DNA of 62,629 nt from Streptomyces niger (GTDB taxonomy: Bacteria; Actinomycetota; Actinomycetes; Streptomycetales; Streptomycetaceae): the NCBI RefSeq assembly GCF_000718305.1, contig NZ_JOFQ01000030.1:1-62629 (forward strand), in the 5' to 3' direction. Made by a program: the position numbers and the translations under genes. Under the pieces are notes generated by a model. The model ran no database searches and had not been told where the DNA came from. It worked only from the letters and a program-made list of their open reading frames with translations. How positions within the stretch are numbered: position 1 is the first letter of the stretch; each line of letters starts with the position of its first letter. Below are positions 11,685 to 20,682 of this stretch, piece by piece.

Positions 11685-13736
11685 TCAGAAGACGGGCATG
11701 GCGGTGAGGGTACCTGCTTGGAGGAGGAAGACGCGGTTGTCGGCGGTGGCGAGGTGCCAGTCACCCCTCGTGCCGGGGGTGTAGCTCCAGGCCACGGATC
11801 CGCCGCGGGTGTCGACGGCCGCCACGGTGTCCTGCTCCCTGCCGGTACTCGCCACCCAGACTCCGTGCCCCACCACGACCGGCGGGGCGGTCGAGAGCGC
11901 GAGACCGTCCAGCGGCAACGTCCACTCCTCCGTCCCGTCCGAGGCGCGACGGACCGAGAGGTCGGTGCCGTCGGCGAGGTACAGCACGCCTCCCCGCACG
12001 GTGGGCGCGCCGCTGCCGTGTTCGCCGTTCACCGGCTGCGACCACTTCCGTGCGCCGTCCGCCGCCCCGTACGCCGTCAGACTGCGCCCGCCGACGTACA
12101 CCGTGCCGTCGGCCACGGCCGGCGTCAGTGCGCGTCCGCCCTGCTCCTTCGGTCCCCACACGGTCCGCCCGCGCTCCTTCTCGAGCGCGGCCAGCTTTCC
12201 GTCGGAACCGTGCAGCACCAGCCGCTGCGCCACGACCGCCGCCCCCAGGGCGTGCTTCTCGGCGCCCACCGGGCAGGCGACGGTCCACCGCACGGTGTGC
12301 GCGTCCGGATCGACCGCCCGGATGCTCCCGTCCCGCGTGAGGACGTACACCGAGTCGTCATCCCTGGCGAGCAGACGTGCCGCAGCGGCTCCCCGGACCT
12401 GCCAGGCGCGCTTGCCGTCCGTCGCGCCCACCGCCAACAGCGAGCCGTCCGGCGCTGCGGTCAGCAGCTGGCCGTCGTCGGGCGTGCTCAGCACCCCGGC
12501 CGCGGTCGCGGCGGGCGGCGAGGTCCAGCGGCGCTTGCCGTCGGTGACGCCGTACGCATGCAGCGCACCGCCCGGCGCTGCGACCACAAGAAGGTCACGT
12601 ACCACTCGCATCATCGGCGCCTCGGCCGCGGCGGCGTCGACCGGCCCCCAGAGCGGCTCGGGCACGGTGTTCTGCGTGTAGGTGGACAGCGGTCGGGCCT
12701 CCCATGGCTGCGGCCCCGCGCTCCCGCCGCCCCGCAGCGCCCACCACACGGCGGCGCCCCCGCCCGCGGCCAGCACCGTGCCCCCGGCCGCGACGGCCCT
12801 GAGTACCCGTCGCCGCGAAGGTCCGGCCCCCGCCTCGTCCGGCAGGCCGGGTATCTCCGCCAGCTGCCGGGCGTCCGCCTCCCGCCGGGCGATCTCGTCG
12901 GCGACCGGACCACGCCGCCAGGGCAGCTCACTGCGGCGCGGTGGCGCGAGCACCTGTACGACCGCCTCGGGGGTGGGCCGGGCCGCGGGATCCTTCGCGA
13001 GGCACTGCTGGACGAGGCCACGCAACCCCTCGGGAACCGAACCGAGCTCCGGCTCGCCGTGCACGACCTCGTACTGCACGGCCGCCACATGCCCGCCCTC
13101 GAAGGCGCGCCGCCCGCTCGCCGCGTACGCGAGCACGGCACCGAGTGCGAAGACGTCGCCGGCCGGGCCGGTACGCCGACCCAGTACCTGCTCAGGCGCA
13201 CCGTAACCAGGGGTGGCGGGGGCTTCTCCGGCGGAGGTGAGCGTCAACCCGTGCTCGGGCCGGGCGATACCGAAGTCGATGACCCGCGGACCGCCGGAGG
13301 TGAGCACGATGTTCGGCGGCTTGATGTCCCGGTGGACCAGCCCCGCGGTGTGGATGTCCGCGAGGGTCCGGGCGAGGGCGGCGCACAGCACCCGCACGGC
13401 CGCCTCCGGGAGCGGCCCGAACCGCTCCACGGCCTCGTCGAGCGTCGGGCCGGCCAGGAACTCCGACGCGATCCACTGCCGCCCGCCCTCGGTCTGCGCC
13501 CCGAGCACCCGCGCGACGCCCTTGCCGGTGACCGCCCGGGCGGCCTGCGCCTCCCGCAGGAACCGCTGCGCCATCTCCGCGTCGTGCGCCAGCTCGGGCC
13601 GGAGCACCTTGACCGCCACGGGCGTCCCCCGCTGGTCCCGCCCCAGGTAGACCTTGCCCATGCCGCCGACTCCGAGTACGCCGAGAAGGCGGTAGGGGCC
13701 GAGACGCAGGGGGTCGCCGGTGGAGAGGGGGTGCAT
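11685..13736 (-). CDS. Ser/Thr protein kinase with PQQ-propeller sensor domain (active)
   Basis: 683 residues. The kinase domain keeps the glycine loop (GVGGMGKVYLG), the ATP lysine K43, HRDIKPPN at 135-142 and DFG at 154-156, so it should be active. A single hydrophobic segment at about 311-333 preceded by three arginines anchors it. The remainder (about 345-683) is a beta-propeller built of PQQ/PknD-like repeats (VTDGKRRW, ATDGKRAW, AADGARKW, ASDGTEEW), predicted outside the cell. Starts at ATG with AGGAG nine bases upstream. Last of four tandem paralogues downstream of eccD. A role in sensing for the adjacent ESX system is inference. Confidence 0.9.
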   Translation of the reverse strand: MHPLSTGDPLRLGPYRLLGVLGVGGMGKVYLGRDQRGTPVAVKVLRPELAHDAEMAQRFLREAQAARAVTGKGVARVLGAQTEGGRQWIASEFLAGPTLDEAVERFGPLPEAAVRVLCAALARTLADIHTAGLVHRDIKPPNIVLTSGGPRVIDFGIARPEHGLTLTSAGEAPATPGYGAPEQVLGRRTGPAGDVFALGAVLAYAASGRRAFEGGHVAAVQYEVVHGEPELGSVPEGLRGLVQQCLAKDPAARPTPEAVVQVLAPPRRSELPWRRGPVADEIARREADARQLAEIPGLPDEAGAGPSRRRVLRAVAAGGTVLAAGGGAAVWWALRGGGSAGPQPWEARPLSTYTQNTVPEPLWGPVDAAAAEAPMMRVVRDLLVVAAPGGALHAYGVTDGKRRWTSPPAATAAGVLSTPDDGQLLTAAPDGSLLAVGATDGKRAWQVRGAAAARLLARDDDSVYVLTRDGSIRAVDPDAHTVRWTVACPVGAEKHALGAAVVAQRLVLHGSDGKLAALEKERGRTVWGPKEQGGRALTPAVADGTVYVGGRSLTAYGAADGARKWSQPVNGEHGSGAPTVRGGVLYLADGTDLSVRRASDGTEEWTLPLDGLALSTAPPVVVGHGVWVASTGREQDTVAAVDTRGGSVAWSYTPGTRGDWHLATADNRVFLLQAGTLTAMPVF

Positions 13737-13787
13737 GGGGTGGGCTCCTGGAGGTGGAAATATCGGGGGCAGTCGGTCGAGGGCGGG

Positions 13788-15935
13788 TCATTCAAGGGGG
13801 ATGGCGCAGACGGTGCTGTCGGTGGACATCAGGAGCCGGCCCGCTCGGGGCAGGGCCGTCATCCATGTAGTGCTGCCGTCGGTGGCGTTCGGCCCCTGGA
13901 AGTACCAGGCGGTCCTGTGGGTGTGCAGGTCGACCGCCATCGCCCACTGCCCGCTGTCGGGTTTCGCGTAGAGGTAGGTCTTTCCGACCGCGATCTCCGC
14001 GTCGCGCGTCGGCAGCGGGCCGTTCCCCTTCTCCTGCTTCCAGCGCTGTTCTCCGGTGGCGGCGTCCAGGGCCACCATGCCGACATCCCGGCGAGCGCAG
14101 TACAAGGTGTCGCCCTGCAGCGCCGGAGTGCCGTACTCGCGCAGCTCCACCAGGGAGGTCGAGGCGGGCGCCTTGCTCTTGCGGCCGCGGCTCCAGTCGG
14201 TCTTCCCGTCGCTGAGCCGCACGGCCTGCAGTACCTGACCGCTGAGGTAGAGATGCTTCCCGGAGAGGACGGGCCGGCCTGCGTCGGCGTTCGCCTCCCC
14301 ACCGGACAGCGTGCGCTTCCAGACCGGTCGGCCGTCGCGGACGTCCACCAAGCCGATACGCGCTCCGGCCATGACGACCACGTGCCGGTCGTCGGCGAAC
14401 ACGGTCCGCTGCGACGCACCGCTGACGGTCCGTCGCCACAGCACTCGACCGCTGTGCTTGTCATAGGCGATACGCAACGCGTCCTTGTCCCGTGGGCACT
14501 CGATAAGGACGACGTCCTTGCCCACCGCTGTGATACGGGCACTCTCCGGGTGGTCCTTAATCCGCGCGATCGGGTCACCGAAGCTGCCGGTCTCCGGATC
14601 CAGCGGAGCGAGCTGCGCCTCTGCGGAGTCCAGGGCGAGCAGCCGCTTCCCGTCGCGGGCGACCGTGTTGCTGTAGACGCTGTTGTTGCTGCCCCGCTCC
14701 TCACCGGTCCGCGCGTCCACGCAGCGCAGGCCCTCATCGGTCGTGATCGCCACATAGTCGCCGACGCCGATGGGCGAGGCGTCGATCGCCATGAAACCCG
14801 CCGTGACCTTCCAGGAGAGCTTCGGCGGGGTGCCCGGCCGTCGGCCCGCCGACTGCTGCGCGCCACCAGACGGCCCCGACTCCCCGGCACGGAACAAGGC
14901 AATGCCGCCGGCGGTTCCGGCGGCGAGCACACCGGCTCCGGCTCCGATCAGCCGCCGGCGCGACAGCAGTCCGCTTCGTGCGGGAGACACAGCAGCAGCC
15001 GTCTCCGCTCCCCCGTCGGCCGGCGCGGGCAGCCGCCTCGGCCGGATCTCCCACACCGCCGCGCTGCGCTGCGCGATGTCGGCGAGCACAGCGGCCGGCA
15101 GCCGGTCGGCGAAGTGTGCGCCCCCGTCGCCGTTCCCCTCGTCGAGGAGCCGGCCGAGCTCCTCCGCGCCCGGTCGCTCCGCCGGGTCCTTGGCCAGGCA
15201 CCGTTCGAGTACGGACTGCAGCGTGGCCGGTACGGCGGTCAGGTCGGGTTCGGCGTACCGGACCCGGTAGAGCATGTCGGCGGCCTGCCCGTTGCCGAAG
15301 GGAGGCCGCCCGGTGGCCGCGAACACGAGCACGCCCGCCAGCGCGAACACGTCCCCCGCCGGCGTGTGTTCCTGGGCCGTCGCCTGCTCGGGCGACATGA
15401 AGGCAGGGGTACCGGCCGTGGCCCCCGTACGGGTCAGCCGGACGTCGCCGGCAGCCCGGGCGATGCCGAAGTCGATGACCTTCGGGCCGGTCGCGGTGAG
15501 CAGGATGTTGGACGGCTTCAGGTCGCGGTGCACCACGTCGGAGCGGTGCAGTTGGGCGAGCGCCGTACACAGTGCGCCGCCCAGTGCCCGTACCGCGTCG
15601 TCGGGCAGCGGTCCGCACAGCGCGACGGCATCGTCGAGCGGCGGCCCGAGGACGTACTCGGTGGCGAGCCAGGGCGTGGTGGCCAGCGGATCGGCGTCGA
15701 CGACCTGCGCACCGTACTGCCCGCCGATGACCCGCGCGGCATCGACCTCCAGCCGGAACCGGGTACGGAATTCCGTCTCATCGGCCAGCGCTGCGTGCAT
15801 CGTCTTCAGCGCGACGGTCCGTCCCCCGGGCGAGCGTCCGAGGTAGACGGTGCCCATACCGCCACCGCCCAGCCGGGCGACGAGTGTGTAGGACCCCAGG
15901 CGCGCCGGGTCGTCGTGAGTCAGGGGAGAAGGCAT
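13788..15935 (-). CDS. Ser/Thr protein kinase with PQQ-propeller sensor domain (active)
   Basis: 715 residues. Catalytic residues intact: K44 in VALKTM, HRDLKPSN at 136-143, DFG at 155-157 and the SPEQ activation segment. One membrane helix at about 328-348 follows an arginine triplet. The C-terminal 360 residues contain PQQ-like repeats (ARTGEERG, SDGKTDW, ATGEQRW). The ATG lies three bases beyond the stop of the upstream pseudokinase gene and 51 bp separate it from the downstream kinase, so the four genes probably form one transcript. The closest paralogue in the window is the gene at 11685-13736. Confidence 0.9.
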   Translation of the reverse strand: MPSPLTHDDPARLGSYTLVARLGGGGMGTVYLGRSPGGRTVALKTMHAALADETEFRTRFRLEVDAARVIGGQYGAQVVDADPLATTPWLATEYVLGPPLDDAVALCGPLPDDAVRALGGALCTALAQLHRSDVVHRDLKPSNILLTATGPKVIDFGIARAAGDVRLTRTGATAGTPAFMSPEQATAQEHTPAGDVFALAGVLVFAATGRPPFGNGQAADMLYRVRYAEPDLTAVPATLQSVLERCLAKDPAERPGAEELGRLLDEGNGDGGAHFADRLPAAVLADIAQRSAAVWEIRPRRLPAPADGGAETAAAVSPARSGLLSRRRLIGAGAGVLAAGTAGGIALFRAGESGPSGGAQQSAGRRPGTPPKLSWKVTAGFMAIDASPIGVGDYVAITTDEGLRCVDARTGEERGSNNSVYSNTVARDGKRLLALDSAEAQLAPLDPETGSFGDPIARIKDHPESARITAVGKDVVLIECPRDKDALRIAYDKHSGRVLWRRTVSGASQRTVFADDRHVVVMAGARIGLVDVRDGRPVWKRTLSGGEANADAGRPVLSGKHLYLSGQVLQAVRLSDGKTDWSRGRKSKAPASTSLVELREYGTPALQGDTLYCARRDVGMVALDAATGEQRWKQEKGNGPLPTRDAEIAVGKTYLYAKPDSGQWAMAVDLHTHRTAWYFQGPNATDGSTTWMTALPRAGRLLMSTDSTVCAIPLE

Positions 15936-15938
15936 GGA

Positions 15939-18050
15939 TCAGTCCACCGGCAGGGCGTAGAGGGCTTTGCCGTGCTGCACCAGGGTCATACCGGGTGCCG
16001 AGCCGGCGAGGTAGGCGGGGCCGCCGGCGTCCTGCCCGGAGCCGGTCAGCGCGAGCCGCCAGCGGACGGAGCCGTCCGCCGTGTCCAGCGCCTCGATCTC
16101 CGAGCCGTTGCTCTGCAGGACGGTACGGCCGGAGTGGCTCAGCACGGTCGTGGTCCACGGCGCGTTCGCCAGATGCTTGCGCGTCCGCCGCCGCCAGCGG
16201 CGCTCTCCGCTGCGCATGTCGACGGCGTAGGTCGTTCCGTCTTCGTCCGTCGCGTAGAGCGTGCCCTGTCGCGCGGCGACGGAGCCCTTCGGGATACGTG
16301 CGCCGAGGGGGAGCTTCCATCGGTCGCTGCGTTTGCGGGGGTCCCAGCCGTGGGCCGCCTTCGCGCCGGTGTACACAAGGAGATCACCGGCTGCCAACAG
16401 GGTGCCGTCGTCGGTGGCCTCCCAGTCCTTGAACTCGTACGTGCTGCCCGGCTTGCCGTTGTCGCGGCGGAACGCTTGGTAGAGCTTCGGATCATCGAAC
16501 GACCGCTGAAAGCTGTCGCTGGGCAGCAGGATGCGGTCCCCGGTCAGCAGGGGTGGGCTGTCGAAATCATCAACGCGCCTGAACTGCTCGGGAATTGGGG
16601 TGTGCCAGGTCTCCTTGCGTCGCTTGATGTCATAGCCGACCAGCGTGGTGTTATCGCTGTCGTAGTCATGATCACCAGAACCGATCATCACGTACCAGAG
16701 CGCGTTTCCCTCGGTTGCCACCAGAAGGCCTTGCAGGGGCTTCTCGTCACCGTTGCGGTCCGTCTCCTTCCACAGGATGCGGCCGGTGCGGAGGGAGAAG
16801 AACGTGAGTTCGCTGTAATCGGCCAACGCGACCGTGCCGTCGCCGAGCACCTTCATCGGCGAGTAGGGAAGCAGGTCGCTCCGGCTCCACAGCTGCTTGC
16901 CGGTGCGCAGATCCAGGGCGCTGGTGCCTGCGTCGTCGGAGGTGATGAGCACGATCCTCCCACGCCATGCCTCACTGATCCCGACATCGCCCCCCAGCTC
17001 GTGGCGCCAAAGGGGCGCGGGGGCCGCACCGCGGGAGTACAAGGGTCTGCGTCCACTCGACGGTGTGCCCGCCACTGCGCGGGCCACGGCTGCGCCACCA
17101 CCTCCCAGCACCAGACCGGCCGCGCCGATACCGAGTGTGGTGAGCAGCAGCCTGCGGAACCCGTCCACCGGTGCGGGCACGGGCGCGGCCGGTGCGGTGG
17201 CAGTCAGGTCCGTCGCACTCTGCTCGGAATGTGCGCGCACCTGCTCCGCGAGGGCCTGCGTCACCGACGCCGGAAGTACACCCGCGTCCGCCGCGGCGGC
17301 CAGGTCATGTGCCAGCACCGTCGGATGCGGGCGCTGCGCCGGGTCTTCCTGCAAGCACGCGGCTATCGGGCCGCGCAGCGGCTCGGGCAGCGCTGCCGGT
17401 TCCACCGTGGCCCGTCCGGTAGCCGCATAGGCCAGCAACGCCCCGAGGGCGTAGACGTCACCCAACGGTCGAGGACGACCGCCGGAACGCTGTTCCGGTG
17501 GCAGTGTGAACGGGTCGAGGCCCGGTACGCCTCCGCGGTCCACACCGTCGAGAGTGGCTGTCCGCACCAGTCCGTATCCGCACAGCCGTGGGCCGTACGG
17601 AGTGAGCAGAACTGCATCGCGGGAGATCCCGGCGTGCACCAGCCCGTTGGCGTGTGCACGGGCCAACGTATCGGCCAGCGCCACCCCCATCGCCTGCACG
17701 GTGCCGGTGGGCAGCGGCCCGCCATGGGCCGCGAGCGCGGCGGGGAGCGGCAGCGCGGGGAAGCAGTCGTAGGCGACCCAGGGCGGCTCGGCGCCCGGCG
17801 GTGCCACCCCGGCGACGGGCGCGACGTACGGGCCGGCCAGCCGGCGGGAGTTGGCCGCCTCCGCCCGGAAACGGACACCGTAGGCGCTGTCCCGCGCCGC
17901 CTCCGCCACCGGCAGCATGACGGTGTGGATGCGTCCCGAGCCCTCTTCCCGCGCGAGGACGTGCCGCACGGCCCCGGCGTCCCCGGGGACCGTGCAGTCC
18001 TGCAGGGTGCGGTACGCACCGTCGAGCCCCGCGGTCTCCCCGTGCGCCAT
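15939..18050 (-). CDS. PQQ-propeller pseudokinase
   Basis: 703 residues from the ATG at 18050, which has GAGGAAGAAGGG upstream. An in-frame ATG at 18128 overlaps the stop of the upstream gene and would add 26 arginine-rich residues. The kinase-like fold is recognisable by its LxDVYALGALLAYAATGR helix and RPHP motif. However, the VAVK lysine is replaced (TVMLP), HRD is HAG and DFG is GYG. It should not phosphorylate. A hydrophobic helix (TTLGIGAAGLVLGGGGAAVA) precedes a PQQ-type propeller (LRTGKQLW, MRSGERRW, TADGSVRW). Possibly an allosteric or scaffold partner for the active kinases. Confidence 0.85.
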   Translation of the reverse strand: MAHGETAGLDGAYRTLQDCTVPGDAGAVRHVLAREEGSGRIHTVMLPVAEAARDSAYGVRFRAEAANSRRLAGPYVAPVAGVAPPGAEPPWVAYDCFPALPLPAALAAHGGPLPTGTVQAMGVALADTLARAHANGLVHAGISRDAVLLTPYGPRLCGYGLVRTATLDGVDRGGVPGLDPFTLPPEQRSGGRPRPLGDVYALGALLAYAATGRATVEPAALPEPLRGPIAACLQEDPAQRPHPTVLAHDLAAAADAGVLPASVTQALAEQVRAHSEQSATDLTATAPAAPVPAPVDGFRRLLLTTLGIGAAGLVLGGGGAAVARAVAGTPSSGRRPLYSRGAAPAPLWRHELGGDVGISEAWRGRIVLITSDDAGTSALDLRTGKQLWSRSDLLPYSPMKVLGDGTVALADYSELTFFSLRTGRILWKETDRNGDEKPLQGLLVATEGNALWYVMIGSGDHDYDSDNTTLVGYDIKRRKETWHTPIPEQFRRVDDFDSPPLLTGDRILLPSDSFQRSFDDPKLYQAFRRDNGKPGSTYEFKDWEATDDGTLLAAGDLLVYTGAKAAHGWDPRKRSDRWKLPLGARIPKGSVAARQGTLYATDEDGTTYAVDMRSGERRWRRRTRKHLANAPWTTTVLSHSGRTVLQSNGSEIEALDTADGSVRWRLALTGSGQDAGGPAYLAGSAPGMTLVQHGKALYALPVD

Positions 18051-18127
18051 ACCAGCGGGTTCCCTTCTTCCTCGCGTCGACCGGGCCCGTCCGGCTGACG
18101 GGCCGCTGTGCACTCTCGATTCCGGCA

Positions 18128-20518
18128 TCAGGCCGCCGGTAGCGCGTAGATGCTGCGCCCGCTGGCCACCACGACCAGGTCGTCCGTGAGCGCGACCTTC
18201 CGGCGCAACGGGCCGCCCGGCTGTCCGTCACCGTTCAGGAGGTCGGCGAAGCGCCATGTCAGGCGGCCGCTGCGGGCGTCCAGCGCGTCGACTTCGTAGT
18301 CGTTGGCCATGACGAGCAGTTCGCCGGAGGGGTCGGCCAGCAGATCCGGTGGCGGGACGTCCGGCCACTCGGGCCGGACCAAGCCGTAGCTCTGCTTCCA
18401 CTCCCTCCCCCCGTCAGCCGCCCTGATCGCGTGCACCGAGTTGCTGCCGTCCGCCGCGTAGACGATGCCGTGTCGCACGGACACGGGCCCGAACGCGGCG
18501 ACCGTGCCCTTCCACGACGACGTCTTCTCGGCGCGGACCGACCATGCGGCGCGGCCGCCCTTGCGCACGTCATATCCCCGCAGGTATGTGCCGGCGGCGA
18601 CGATCAGCATGCCGCCGGTCACGGTAGCCGCCGCTCCCGCCTTCGCGTCGCGGTACGTCACGGCATCGCGTGCGGCACCGTCACCGCGATCGAGGATCAC
18701 CGAGCGCAGCGCACCGCTACCGCCCCGCTTCCCCTCTCCTGCCAGCACGACCAGTCCGTCCTTCGTCACCGCGCCCCGGACGTACTCGGCCTCCAGCGGC
18801 GTGCGCCACAACTCCTCGCGCCGTCCGACGTCGTACGCGACGACGACCCGGTCACCGGAGGAGGGCGTCGCCGCGAACCACACGGTGCTGTCGTCCACCG
18901 CCAGCAACCGGTCGAACGGGGTGCGGCCGTCCTTCGCGTACGCCTTGTCCTGCCAGGCGACCTCGCCCGTCCGGCCGTCCAGGGCAGTGAAGGAGGCCCC
19001 CGGGACGAGGACCAGGTCGTCACCGACCCCCACCGCGGGGCCCGTGGGCCGCACCGCGTTCCGCGTCCACAGCTGTTCGCCGGTCCGCAGGTCGAGGCCG
19101 TAGGCGGCCGTGCGGCCCGTGACGACGGCCACCTGCTGCCGCCAGATGTACGGGGCCTGACGCGCCGTCTCCTTGAGGTCGAGACGCCAATGCGGCCGCG
19201 GCGGCGCGCCTTCGATGCGGCGGCGGGTGCGGTGGGCGGCGGCCAGGCGCTCGGCGGTGGTGGGCTTGTACTCGGCGGGCGCGGTCGCGGCCCACACGGC
19301 ACCGCCACCGACGGCGAGCCCGGCAACACCCGCGGCCGACCCCAGGAGGAGGGCGCGCCGGGACGGGGCCCGACCGGCTGCCGTGGGCGAGTCCGTACCG
19401 GCGCCGGCCGCAGCAGCCACCGTCGAGCCGGCCTCGCCCGCGGTGTGTGCCCCCTCGTCGCCCGCGCCCATGGAAGCGTCCAACTGCGTACCGGGATGAC
19501 CGTCGACGTCCGACGTCATCTCCTGGCGCGGCGTCGGCAGGCCCTCCGTCGCGACGGCCTCGTCCCCCACCGCTTCCACCTCAGCGGCCAGCACCGCCGC
19601 CGACTGCGTCGCGAGGCCGGCGATGACCCGGCCCGGCAGCCAGCCAGGCCTCAGCAGGCCCGCCGCCAACCCGGAGCCGGTATCGACACTGGTTGCCACG
19701 GGCACACTCCCGCCCGCCGACTGCCGCGCGCCGGCAACCAGTGCCCGCAGCACCTCCTGAGCCTGCGGGCGGTGGCCGGGGTCGGCGGCCAGGCAGGACG
19801 CGAGGAGCTCTCGCAATTCAGCCGGGACCGCCTCCGGAGCGGGCCGTGGCTGCCCCGTGGCGGCGTACGCGAGCACCGCCGCGAGCGCGTAGACGTCTCC
19901 CAACGGCCTCGGCCGGCCGCCGGCCACCTGCTCGGGCGGGAGGAACACAGCACCGATTCCCGGGAGTCCGGTACGCGGTACACCGTCCGGCCCCGCCGCA
20001 CGGACATCCCCGAAACCGGTGAGTCGCGGCCCGTCACCGGCCACGAGCACAGCCCCCGGGGCGACACTGGCGTGCGCATGCCCTGCGGCGTGCAGCGCCG
20101 CAAGTGTCTCGGCCAGCGCGGCGCCCAGCGCGCGGACGGTGTGCTGGGGCAGCGGTCCCCCGCTCACGTCCAGCACCGTCGGCAGTGGGAGAACAGGCAG
20201 GTACGGCGCCACGTGCCAGGAAGGCAGCGGCACACCGGCCCCGCCCACGATCTCCTCGACCGGCCAAACCCACGGCAGCCGGTGTTCCTGCCGCAACCGG
20301 CGGACGCCCTCCGCCTCCACCGTGAACCGCGCACCGTACTTCGGATCCTTCACCACCTCGGCGGACGGCACGGTGATCACAACCGTCCGCCGGCCGCCCG
20401 CACTCCGCGCCACATACCGCCGCCCGGCCACCGGCACCACCGGCGCCTCCGCGTCGAGCCGCCCGACGACGTGGTACGGCCCCAACTGCCGCGGGTCGTC
20501 CAGACGCAGCGGCTCCAT
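18128..20518 (-). CDS. PQQ-propeller pseudokinase
   Basis: 796 residues from the ATG at 20518 with GGGGGAGG upstream; a longer open frame runs 190 codons further into the eccD end but is not protein-like. The kinase-like domain lacks the ATP lysine (VVITVP), the HRD aspartate (HAS in its place) and the DFG aspartate (GFG). A long Ala/Glu/Thr-rich linker leads to a membrane helix (LLLGSAAGVAGLAVGGGAVWA) and a propeller with LRTGEQLW, GRTGEVAW and RSGRLTW repeats. First of the four-gene array, about 165 bp after eccD on the same strand. Confidence 0.87.
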   Translation of the reverse strand: MEPLRLDDPRQLGPYHVVGRLDAEAPVVPVAGRRYVARSAGGRRTVVITVPSAEVVKDPKYGARFTVEAEGVRRLRQEHRLPWVWPVEEIVGGAGVPLPSWHVAPYLPVLPLPTVLDVSGGPLPQHTVRALGAALAETLAALHAAGHAHASVAPGAVLVAGDGPRLTGFGDVRAAGPDGVPRTGLPGIGAVFLPPEQVAGGRPRPLGDVYALAAVLAYAATGQPRPAPEAVPAELRELLASCLAADPGHRPQAQEVLRALVAGARQSAGGSVPVATSVDTGSGLAAGLLRPGWLPGRVIAGLATQSAAVLAAEVEAVGDEAVATEGLPTPRQEMTSDVDGHPGTQLDASMGAGDEGAHTAGEAGSTVAAAAGAGTDSPTAAGRAPSRRALLLGSAAGVAGLAVGGGAVWAATAPAEYKPTTAERLAAAHRTRRRIEGAPPRPHWRLDLKETARQAPYIWRQQVAVVTGRTAAYGLDLRTGEQLWTRNAVRPTGPAVGVGDDLVLVPGASFTALDGRTGEVAWQDKAYAKDGRTPFDRLLAVDDSTVWFAATPSSGDRVVVAYDVGRREELWRTPLEAEYVRGAVTKDGLVVLAGEGKRGGSGALRSVILDRGDGAARDAVTYRDAKAGAAATVTGGMLIVAAGTYLRGYDVRKGGRAAWSVRAEKTSSWKGTVAAFGPVSVRHGIVYAADGSNSVHAIRAADGGREWKQSYGLVRPEWPDVPPPDLLADPSGELLVMANDYEVDALDARSGRLTWRFADLLNGDGQPGGPLRRKVALTDDLVVVASGRSIYALPAA

Positions 20519-20682
20519 GGTGTTCCTCCCCCGAGAACCATCGGATTCGCCGGCCGATGGCCTCCTGCTTCCACTTGGTGTCTGCCACGGCATCCGGCCG
20601 CGGTGCCGGCACCCCAGCCGCATCATGGGCTGGGACGAGCGCGGCGGTCGCTCCCCCGCCTCGACGTGCCCGATCGGTTCGG

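Noticed and set aside
11718..18098. A 2126-codon open frame on the plus strand across the kinase genes.
   Set aside because: High-GC antisense artefact. It is Arg/Gly/Pro-rich and domain-free, while the minus strand encodes recognisable kinase and propeller domains.
18050..18128. Start of the third kinase-like gene at the ATG overlapping the previous stop.
   Set aside because: Adds 26 Arg/Ser-rich residues without a ribosome site; the ATG at 18050 has a good one. Kept only as an alternative.
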